Shown one piece after another: positions 1 through 5,863 of a stretch of 7,233 bases of DNA (the stretch's first letter is position 1; each line of letters opens with the position of its first letter). Below the pieces are notes generated by a model that saw only the letters and a program-made list of their open reading frames with translations, ran no database searches and was not told the origin of the DNA. The position numbers were made by a program, and so were the translations under genes. This DNA comes from Clostridiales bacterium UBA8960 (lineage in GTDB: Bacteria > Bacillota > Clostridia > Peptostreptococcales > Acidaminobacteraceae), in the NCBI GenBank assembly GCA_003482695.1, contig DMYC01000189.1, positions 1-7,233 of the forward strand, read 5' to 3'.

Positions 1-37
1 TTTTTTGTGCAATAAAGTGTTGATAATCGAAACGCAT

Positions 38-73
38 TGTGGATTATTCATCTCTTAAACCTAATAATCCACA
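38..73. repeat. Perfect 11-bp inverted repeat just after the protease stop codon
   Basis: TGTGGATTATT (38-48) and AATAATCCACA (63-73) are exact reverse complements around a 14-base loop. The right arm directly abuts the stop codon of the protease gene. The position suits a transcription end or an mRNA 3' stabiliser. Neither side is followed by a run of T in the direction of transcription, so it is not a canonical intrinsic terminator. A T6 run lies at bases 1-6 but is unrelated to this stem. Confidence 0.6.
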
Positions 74-2032
74 TTACTTCTTCACATATTTCATTCTTCC
101 CATTTTTATCATGACTGCCATAGCGATGAATAGTAGTAGTGAAACGGCTAGATATACATACCATAGGAAGTAAGATGTTTCATCGTAAATGATAACTTCT
201 GCATCACCAAGAGGTACATTAATTGGTACTTCACGCTCTGGATAAGTGATATTCACATTGTAGCTAATGTTTGAATTTGCACTTGAGTTGAGCGTAAGGA
301 CGTATGAACCCTCTGTCACGTCAAAAGAGCCACTTACACCGTTGAAATTGAGACCGGTAATTGAAGCCGATGGTGCGGTTCTACCACTGTAGGATAGCGC
401 AACATCAAGCTTGCCAGGTGTTGTAATAGAAATGACGTGTGACATTGTAGGTGTTTTTTTGCTTAAAGAGCCTTGAATCACTGCAACATCCCTGACCAAC
501 TTTGTTTCAGGTCCAAGGTCGATAATCGCTTCAGTGGTTTCTTCTTGAGTTGGTAGCGGAATCACTTCAACTGTACGTTTTTCGATGTTTGACAGGTTAC
601 CTGCTTTGTCTTTCACAGAGTAACTTAAGCTATAAACACCTTGAAAATTAGAGTTTACATGACCTTCGACTACAATTTGGTTTGTGATTTCACCATCAAC
701 GTTGTCAAATGCAATTGCACCAGGATCCGTAAAGGTTTCACCGATGTAGTGTGTCATCATCGCATCGCCGATAAGGGTCAGTACAGGCGGCGTCGTATCA
801 ACAGCTGGTGCAGTGACAGGTTTACCTGCTACAAGAGCGAGGGCTTTACCCATATCGACCACACCGTGGCCAAAAGTTGTATCATATCCAGATGCGCCAA
901 GATCCTTCGCCGTTTGAGCGATGCTATCCATGACGAGAGCAGGTGTAATGCTTGGGTTGACAGAATACATCAGTGCAACAAGACCCGCAACATATGGAGA
1001 TGAGAATGACGTGCCTGAAGCGGTTGAAATAAAATCTGAGAATGTTGCTACTCTAGCAGATCCACCAGCCATAATCGTAAGGCCACTACCAGTATTTGAA
1101 AATGTCATCTTGCTGCCATAGATATCGACGGCTCCTACACCGATGACTTCAGGATATGCTGCTGGAAAACTAACGGTTGTTGAACCTTCATTCCCTGCAG
1201 CCGCTACAATCGTCACACCGCGGTCTACAGCATTTTTGACGGCCAATTGGAGTGCTGAGGAGGCGGTACGTCCACCGATGCTCATATTGATGACTTTTGC
1301 ACCTTGGTTTACCGCATAATCAATCCCTTTAATCATGTCGGAATAAGTGCCTGTTCCTGAACTGCTCATGACTTTAACGGACAAGAATGACACATTTGGT
1401 GCAATGCCAGCAAAGCCGAAAGCATTGTTCATTTCAGCTGCAATTACACTTGTGACCATCGTGCCATGACCATGATCGTCTAAATAATTGGATGAGTTGG
1501 CTATTACATTGTAACCCCTCACGTCCATGTTGGCTAAATCTCTGTTTGTCGTGTTTAGACCGGTATCTAATACGGCAACCAATACATCTCGATTGCCCGT
1601 GGTAATATCCCATGCAGCAGGTGTATTCATGTAAGGCAAGTAAACCTGTGATGGGTAATTTGGATCATTTGGTACTAAACTGATATTCATGATATAGTCG
1701 TATTCAACAAATTCGATATTTGGATTTCGCCTTAATGCTTCTAGCGCTTGACTTGATCTATTACCTGCAACCTTTACAACTTCCCCGTTAATGGAATTAA
1801 GTTCACTTTTTACTTCCATTTGATTCTGAGCCCGAATGTTTCTTCTCGTTTCAGCAGGGGTATTGACTTTGTATCCGATAATGAGCTGATCTGCGGCATA
1901 AGGCTGAGCAAATTCATCAAAGGCGATTTCTTCATATGACTGAGCAAAGCTGATCGGAATAATTGGCAATGAAAGTAAGATATACATCAACACTAGAGAA
2001 AATAGCATCGATTTTCTCAATAATTGCTTCAT
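74..2032 (-). CDS. Membrane-anchored subtilisin-like (S8) serine protease with propeptide and DUF5011-type Ig domain
   Basis: Predicted extracellular serine endopeptidase of 652 residues. Residues 1-30 form a signal peptide ending SFA before QS. An inhibitor I9-like propeptide follows (about 45-118), then the S8 catalytic domain (about 120-400). The complete triad is visible: D156 in AVLDTG, H187 in DDHGHGT and S342 in GTSFSSP, with oxyanion N281 in AAAGNEG. Residues about 412-490 (DTTPPVLTL to KDKAGN) resemble the DUF5011/HYR Ig-like fold. A linker and a possible beta domain follow. A transmembrane helix (about 621-642) with a basic tail (KMGRMKYVKK) tethers the enzyme with its catalytic domain outside. 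The ATG at 2032 is chosen because GAGGTGA sits just upstream. A GTG 30 bases further upstream lies inside a terminator-like stem and has no ribosome site. The gene lies 55 bases behind the CnaB protein gene and has no obvious promoter of its own, so it is probably fed by readthrough. The natural substrate is unknown; the neighbouring surface protein is a candidate by inference only. Confidence 0.93.
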   Translation of the reverse strand: MKQLLRKSMLFSLVLMYILLSLPIIPISFAQSYEEIAFDEFAQPYAADQLIIGYKVNTPAETRRNIRAQNQMEVKSELNSINGEVVKVAGNRSSQALEALRRNPNIEFVEYDYIMNISLVPNDPNYPSQVYLPYMNTPAAWDITTGNRDVLVAVLDTGLNTTNRDLANMDVRGYNVIANSSNYLDDHGHGTMVTSVIAAEMNNAFGFAGIAPNVSFLSVKVMSSSGTGTYSDMIKGIDYAVNQGAKVINMSIGGRTASSALQLAVKNAVDRGVTIVAAAGNEGSTTVSFPAAYPEVIGVGAVDIYGSKMTFSNTGSGLTIMAGGSARVATFSDFISTASGTSFSSPYVAGLVALMYSVNPSITPALVMDSIAQTAKDLGASGYDTTFGHGVVDMGKALALVAGKPVTAPAVDTTPPVLTLIGDAMMTHYIGETFTDPGAIAFDNVDGEITNQIVVEGHVNSNFQGVYSLSYSVKDKAGNLSNIEKRTVEVIPLPTQEETTEAIIDLGPETKLVRDVAVIQGSLSKKTPTMSHVISITTPGKLDVALSYSGRTAPSASITGLNFNGVSGSFDVTEGSYVLTLNSSANSNISYNVNITYPEREVPINVPLGDAEVIIYDETSYFLWYVYLAVSLLLFIAMAVMIKMGRMKYVKK

Positions 2033-2049
2033 AGCATCACCTCGATTTT

Positions 2050-2077
2050 GAAAGAAGGGCACTCAAGATGAGTGCCC
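2050..2077 (-). terminator. Stem-loop between surface-protein and protease genes, weak or partial terminator
   Basis: Read on the minus strand, GGGCACTC-ATCTT-GAGTGCCC is a perfect 8-bp GC-rich stem with a 5-base loop. It starts 10 bases after the surface-protein stop codon and is followed by TTCTTTC. The broken U tract suggests partial termination, which would lower protease expression relative to the upstream gene. On the plus strand the same stem is followed by GATTATTTTT. It might instead be an mRNA processing or stability element. Confidence 0.65.
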
Positions 2078-2087
2078 GATTATTTTT

Positions 2088-4106
2088 CTATTCCATAGGG
2101 TATTTGACAACCAAGTGGAGTACGAGGACTTTTGCATTTGCAGCGGTGACATTATTTGTGTAGAGTCCTGGGCCATTTGGTATCTTATTGGCTGCTGTAT
2201 AAACGCCAAAGTGTGGGCCATCGACAACTTCAACACCAGGTTTTAAATCAAGTGTATAAGTGTATTTACCTGCGACAACTGAGAATGTCACATCACCTAC
2301 ATAAACACCTTTACTGATATCGTTTTGTCCAGCACCAGCATAGATTTTATAAGAGCCTTGAGGAGGTGTGCTGATATACCAACCCCAGTTTTTGCTTCTA
2401 ATTACACTGCTTAATGTGCCTCCTGGCATTGTTCCATGGAATGCATAAGCAGTATCTTCTTTATATTCAATGTGTTTTTTGTTATAGAACTCAAATACGA
2501 AACTTTCAACATCCCCTGCCTTAAATGGAATGACCATCAGCATTGGATCTTCTGGATCAAGAAGTTCACCATCTTCGTACATCATGAATCCCATGTAATC
2601 ATAGCCGATCATTGCGATCTCTTCGATTGTATAATCGCCATATGGCAATACGAGTGTTTCAACACCTTCGCCGATTGGTACGAGCTCTTCATCAACGACT
2701 TCCCAATCTGTGTAGAATAAAACTTTGCCTGAGCCGTCCATGACACTCTTACCAAGTGCTACGATTTCACCTTCATCATCTTTTACGAGGAAGTCAAAAC
2801 TTACATCAGTAAATCCTGGAACTTCTGGGTCTATTGATAAAGAGTTGAATTTAAATGCTTTAATTTCACTTGTTTTTTCAATGTTATAGAATTTAAACAT
2901 AATGTTATCAACATCGCCTGCCATAAACTCGATAATTGGAGGGTCTTCTTCATCACTCCATACAGTTTCTTCTTCGTCTATCAAGATGGCATATTTGACA
3001 AACATATGAGATTCTGGAATGTTAATTTCTTTGATTACATAGTCACCATAGAGCAAATCAAGTTCTGCCAAGCCTTCACCTGTTGGTTCTCCTTCTTCAT
3101 CCCATGTGAGATAGAATAAAATGGAACCATCTGATTGGCTCTTGCCTATGGCATAAAGTTCATCTTCAAACCAAAGTTCGAAATCGAACATAACATCTGC
3201 AAATGGCGTATCTTCCTCATGTGCCGCATCGTATTTAAATGCAGTCATTTGACTGTCCTTCATACGATTGAAGGCATTAAAGATTAAGATTGTATCATCA
3301 TTTACGATTGTAAATGTCGCACCGTTTGGCTGAGGATCGCTGATGTCTATACCTTCAATGATAATAAAGTGCATGAACTCATAAGCCTCTGGAAGATTTA
3401 CTTCGTAGATTTTATACATGCCTGGTTCAAGTTCAAGTTCGTTAAATTCTTCTGAGTCACCAAAGTACTTGAAAACCATTTCGCCTGTTAATGGGTCACT
3501 GGTTGCAGTTGCAACAGGGTCATCTACTTCTGGGTCATCTTCAGCGTGATAGATTTCAAAATCAAATGAAACGCCCACGATAGGGTTTTCATCTTCACCA
3601 TATTTTACACCTGATATCAGACCATAAATTTGAGTTCTTGGTGTAAAGTTCATATCAAAAGTGGTAATATGGCTGACTGCAGGTCTGAAGTCTTGTTGAT
3701 TTTGATGAGGTGCAATACCAAGTTCAAAAATGGCATATTCATCCAATGCAAGTATAGGGTTAAATGTAATTTTAAAAACGGATTGAGCGGCCTTATAGAA
3801 AATACTGTTTAAATCCGCTAAAACGGGTTCATTTTCTTCATTTAAGAGATAATAGGCATTGTAGTAATGGACTTTGACTAAATCGCCACCAAGTGGTGTG
3901 ATTTTTACATAGCCATTGTCTGCTGCGCCAGTATTGTTATTGACATAGACTGGTCCAATCAACTCATTAGTGTGTTCAATTCCAGGAACGAGTTCTACCA
4001 TTGGATAACCAGGTTCCTGTGCACTCATTGTTTCTGCAAAAGCTGCAAAACTGCCTCCAAATACCATCAGGGCAGCTAAAAATAGACTTAGTACTTTCTT
4101 GTTCAT
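2088..4106 (-). CDS. Secreted surface protein with three CnaB/SpaA-like domains
   Basis: Secreted protein of 672 residues, probably an adhesin or surface-layer component. Residues 1-24 are a signal peptide (cleavage likely AFA|ET). Residues about 27-158 form an N-terminal domain I do not recognise. Three tandem prealbumin-like (CnaB/SpaA) repeats follow, at about 160-280, 283-410 and 411-545. Each keeps the isopeptide-bond pattern of this fold: Lys in the first strand (K168, K291, K419), Glu in the Y-x-I-x-E motif (E235, E360, E496) and Asn at the end (N277, N408, N542). The C-terminal part has NWGW (573-576) and YAGAGQNDISKG (589-600). It resembles a beta module I have seen in other Firmicute surface proteins. 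I see no LPXTG-type sorting signal, C-terminal membrane helix, SLH or other wall-binding repeat, so the means of attachment is open. The protein is strongly acidic. The start is fixed by GGAAGGG five bases before ATG. Expression is likely set by the GEMM-I riboswitch in its leader. The adhesin role is inferred from fold and regulation. Confidence 0.88.
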   Translation of the reverse strand: MNKKVLSLFLAALMVFGGSFAAFAETMSAQEPGYPMVELVPGIEHTNELIGPVYVNNNTGAADNGYVKITPLGGDLVKVHYYNAYYLLNEENEPVLADLNSIFYKAAQSVFKITFNPILALDEYAIFELGIAPHQNQQDFRPAVSHITTFDMNFTPRTQIYGLISGVKYGEDENPIVGVSFDFEIYHAEDDPEVDDPVATATSDPLTGEMVFKYFGDSEEFNELELEPGMYKIYEVNLPEAYEFMHFIIIEGIDISDPQPNGATFTIVNDDTILIFNAFNRMKDSQMTAFKYDAAHEEDTPFADVMFDFELWFEDELYAIGKSQSDGSILFYLTWDEEGEPTGEGLAELDLLYGDYVIKEINIPESHMFVKYAILIDEEETVWSDEEDPPIIEFMAGDVDNIMFKFYNIEKTSEIKAFKFNSLSIDPEVPGFTDVSFDFLVKDDEGEIVALGKSVMDGSGKVLFYTDWEVVDEELVPIGEGVETLVLPYGDYTIEEIAMIGYDYMGFMMYEDGELLDPEDPMLMVIPFKAGDVESFVFEFYNKKHIEYKEDTAYAFHGTMPGGTLSSVIRSKNWGWYISTPPQGSYKIYAGAGQNDISKGVYVGDVTFSVVAGKYTYTLDLKPGVEVVDGPHFGVYTAANKIPNGPGLYTNNVTAANAKVLVLHLVVKYPME

Positions 4107-4111
4107 AAGAT

Positions 4112-4124
4112 CCCTTCCTTCGCT
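4112..4124 (-). promoter_or_regulatory. Shine-Dalgarno region with possible anti-SD partner in the riboswitch
   Basis: On the minus strand the leader reads AGCGAAGGAAGGG and then ATCTT before ATG. AGCGAAGG (4117-4124) can pair with CCTCGCT (4192-4198) in the 3' half of the riboswitch P3 arm: seven pairs with one bulged A. This would link aptamer folding to ribosome access. The ribosome site is solid; the pairing is my inference by eye. Confidence 0.5.
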
Positions 4125-4170
4125 TCATATAGTTTAATCATAATAAACAACATTAGATTAACGATTCTAT

Positions 4171-4272
4171 AATCGGCAACCAGACAATCTTAGCGAGGTA
4201 CTATTTATATACCAAATTGCTTAAGATTCACGGCTTTGCGTCCCACTCTCTCGAGTGGTTTGCTTAGTAATT
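4171..4272 (-). promoter_or_regulatory. GEMM-I (c-di-GMP-I type) riboswitch aptamer
   Basis: This is a cyclic-dinucleotide sensing RNA in the 5' leader of the CnaB protein mRNA. The minus strand carries the family hallmarks in order. AGCAAACC is followed by a perfect P2 hairpin, CCACTC-GAGA-GAGTGG, capped by a GNRA loop. Then comes the highly conserved core GGGACGCAAAGCC. P3 is made of AATCTTA/TAAGATT (7 bp) with inner GC/GC and GGTA/TACC pairs. The 3' closing segment is GGTTGCCG. Length (about 100 bases) and order match the class. Aligned from memory to the Vibrio Vc2 aptamer, the base at ligand-contact position 20 (second base before the GCAAA core) is A. G is most common there, and A is associated with cGAMP-responsive or relaxed members. 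No intrinsic terminator follows the aptamer, so translational control is more likely than attenuation. Confidence 0.9.
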
Positions 4273-4322
4273 CTCCCTCACCTCCTTATTTAGTCCACCA
4301 AGTTATGTATACCCACTGTTTA

Positions 4323-4350
4323 GTTATAAAAACATGGTAAATGTAGGCAA
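4323..4350 (-). promoter_or_regulatory. Candidate sigma-A promoter for the riboswitch-led surface operon
   Basis: The minus strand has TTGCCT (4345-4350) as -35 and TATAAC (4323-4328) as -10, with a 16-base spacer. This would start the transcript about 45-50 bases before the aptamer, leaving the whole riboswitch in the leader. An alternative -10-like TATACA lies slightly downstream but has a poorer -35. An AAGTACTT palindrome (4350-4357) touches the -35 and might be a binding site. Confidence 0.6.
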
Positions 4351-4394
4351 AGTACTTATATCGTTATGAAAGTCGGCTAAACTGCTTATTTGAT

Positions 4395-4423
4395 TTGACA
4401 CGGGCCACTTTAGTCGATAGAAT
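4395..4423 (+). promoter_or_regulatory. Near-consensus sigma-A promoter for gntR-niaR
   Basis: TTGACA (4395-4400), a 17-base spacer and TAGAAT (4418-4423) form a strong housekeeping promoter. It points rightwards towards the GntR gene and implies a leader of about 100 bases. It lies back to back with the leftward surface-operon promoter, about 45 bases apart. Confidence 0.8.
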
Positions 4424-4477
4424 AATAGTGATAGACTGTGCTCGTTACCATGAAATCAGGCTTCAATGATAAATTTG

Positions 4478-4502
4478 GCTGGTCGTAACTTTCGGTTACA
4501 GC
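4478..4502 (+). other. Small hairpin in the gntR leader
   Basis: GTAAC (4485-4489) pairs with GTTAC (4495-4499) around TTTCG, with possible extra GCT/AGC pairs below. Another GTTAC at 4444-4448 could pair with the same GTAAC, giving two mutually exclusive folds upstream of the ribosome site (AGGAGGA, 4518-4524). No U tract follows. The stem is short and could be chance. Confidence 0.3.
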
Positions 4503-4528
4503 TCGTCGATGCATCCTAGGAGGAACTT

Positions 4529-5227
4529 ATGGATCTTTTTGATCAAAAGAAGGAGAACAAATCTTTAACATCGCTGATTTTTGAGAAGATTCGTGAAGAT
4601 ATTCTCAATGGCCGATACGCATCAGGTGATAAACTTGTTGAAATCAAATTAGCGGATGAGCTTGGCGTGAGTAGAACGCCTGTTAGAGAGGCATTGAAGC
4701 AACTGGAGCTCGATGGACTTGTGGACAACATACCCAACAGAGGGGTTGTAGTCAAAGGCATCAGCAAAGCAGATATTGATGACATCTTAACGATCAGACT
4801 ATGTATAGAAGGCCTTGTCGGCAGATGGGCTGCAGAGCGAATTTTAGACCATGAAATCAAGGAACTGGAAGAAATATTCGATTTAATGGAATTTTATTCT
4901 CATAAAGGCGACGTTGATAAGTTGTTTGAACTTAACACTAAATTTCATGAAACGCTATACCAAACGACCAAAAGCCGTTATTTAGAAGGCGTTTTAAACG
5001 ATTTTCAGCTGTTTATCAAATCGGCTAGAAACAGTTCTTTGAGAGCAAAAGGTCGTATGGAACATGCACTTGAAGAACATAGGGCAATCGTCACAGCACT
5101 TAGAAACCACGATGTCGTCGGCACACAAAAGGCACTGGTTGAACATATAGCGAATTCAAACAACAACATCAAACTGATCGTGAGTTTAGAAGAAGAAAAG
5201 ATAAAGAATCTGGCTGCTGAAGAGTAA
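4529..5227 (+). CDS. GntR-family transcriptional regulator, FadR/FCD subfamily
   Basis: DNA-binding one-component regulator of 232 residues, typical for the FadR subgroup. Residues about 12-76 are the winged helix-turn-helix, with the characteristic LADELGVSRTPVREALKQLE stretch and the wing RGVVV. Residues about 82-218 form the all-helical FCD ligand domain. Its metal-site histidines are visible: H140 (in NTKFH), H184 (in EEH) and H206 (in VEH). The position usually occupied by Asp four residues before the first His is N136, so metal binding may be altered. Effectors in this subgroup are usually organic acids or sugar acids; none can be named here. The start is secured by AGGAGG five bases before ATG. 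It is followed 21 bases later by the NiaR-like gene, so the two are probably cotranscribed. The target genes are unknown; divergent position makes autoregulation, or control of the surface operon, possible but unproven. Confidence 0.93.
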   Translation: MDLFDQKKENKSLTSLIFEKIREDILNGRYASGDKLVEIKLADELGVSRTPVREALKQLELDGLVDNIPNRGVVVKGISKADIDDILTIRLCIEGLVGRWAAERILDHEIKELEEIFDLMEFYSHKGDVDKLFELNTKFHETLYQTTKSRYLEGVLNDFQLFIKSARNSSLRAKGRMEHALEEHRAIVTALRNHDVVGTQKALVEHIANSNNNIKLIVSLEEEKIKNLAAEE

Positions 5228-5248
5228 ACCAGATATTGAGAGGGTTAT

Positions 5249-5758
5249 ATGTCAGAAGAGAGAAGACGCACACTTATTGATAAGCTGAATGCCTCGTCCG
5301 ATCCTATAACGGGCGCAGATTTAGCGCTACTCTTAGGCGTTTCCAGGCAAGTGATTGTACAGGATATCGCAATCATCAGAGCATCAGGGGTCCCTGTCAT
5401 AGCCACATCAAGCGGATATATGATGCAGGTTCCTAGAAATCGTGATCGACTCATAAAAACGTTTGTCTCGAAACACATCGGCTTTGATCGAATGGAAGAG
5501 GAACTTAGTATAATCGTGGAATATGGTGGCAAGATAATCGATGTCATCGTCGAGCATCCCGTCTATGGTGAGATCGTCGGATCGCTTCATATCGCAACGA
5601 AAGAAGACATCGCAAAGTTTGTGACCAAAGTCATCGAAGCAAATGCTAAGCCGCTTTCTTCTCTGACAGAAGGGGATCATATTCATACGATTGAAGTTCC
5701 GAGTGAAAAGGTTTATAATCTAATTGTGGCAGAACTCAAAGAAAAGGGTTTCATATAA
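5249..5758 (+). CDS. niaR: NiaR-like niacin-responsive repressor (HTH_11 plus 3H domain)
   Basis: Repressor of 169 residues, the usual length for the NiaR (YrxA) family, which senses nicotinic acid and controls NAD synthesis or niacin uptake genes. Residues about 5-58 are the winged helix-turn-helix (ALLLGVSRQVIVQDIAIIRA, followed by wing SSGYMM). Residues about 70-169 are the 3H domain with conserved histidines H76, H103 (HPVYG), H114 (LH) and H144/H146 (DHIHT). By analogy with the Thermotoga structure, as I recall it, H76, E84, H144 and H146 would hold a metal ion. GAGAGGG upstream supports the ATG. No nadABC or known niacin transporter gene is in the window. The nearest candidate target is the PfoR-like membrane protein gene behind the terminator, preceded by two inverted repeats. 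Family assignment is firm; local targets are inference. Confidence 0.92.
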   Translation: MSEERRRTLIDKLNASSDPITGADLALLLGVSRQVIVQDIAIIRASGVPVIATSSGYMMQVPRNRDRLIKTFVSKHIGFDRMEEELSIIVEYGGKIIDVIVEHPVYGEIVGSLHIATKEDIAKFVTKVIEANAKPLSSLTEGDHIHTIEVPSEKVYNLIVAELKEKGFI

Positions 5759-5768
5759 AAGTTGAAAC

Positions 5769-5792
5769 AAAGGAGAGCAATCTCCTTTTTTT
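5769..5792 (+). terminator. Intrinsic terminator after niaR
   Basis: AAAGGAGA (5769-5776) pairs with TCTCCTTT (5781-5788) around a GCAA tetraloop. The T run continues to 5792. It starts 10 bases after the niaR stop codon and closes the gntR-niaR transcript. Confidence 0.92.
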
Positions 5793-5800
5793 AAGCGCGA

Positions 5801-5834
5801 ATGTGACAATACACATGACTACACACTAGGTGTA
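5801..5834. repeat. Two adjacent inverted repeats, candidate operator in front of the PfoR-like gene
   Basis: ATGTG-6-CACAT (5801-5816) and TACAC-5-GTGTA (5820-5834) lie within 34 bases between the niaR terminator and the PfoR-like start. Both use TGTG/CACA half-sites and their centres are about 18-19 bases apart. I see no convincing -35/-10 pair here, so a promoter would have to overlap the repeats. They may be binding sites for NiaR or another regulator. Arms are only 5 bp, so chance is possible. Confidence 0.4.
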
Positions 5835-5863
5835 AATATTAGTCGAGGATTGAGGGGAATCAA

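Noticed and set aside
2033..2062. GTG at 2062 as the protease start, adding ten residues
   Set aside because: It lies in the loop-proximal part of a GC-rich stem, has no ribosome site, and adds residues ahead of a good signal peptide. The ATG at 2032 has GAGGTGA upstream.
4273..4287. Strong Shine-Dalgarno on the minus strand as evidence of a small gene
   Set aside because: No start codon follows at usable distance, and the aptamer begins immediately after.
4450..4488. 12-codon frame (MKSGFNDKFGWS) in the gntR leader as a leader peptide
   Set aside because: No ribosome site precedes it, it has no run of regulatory codons, and no terminator follows.
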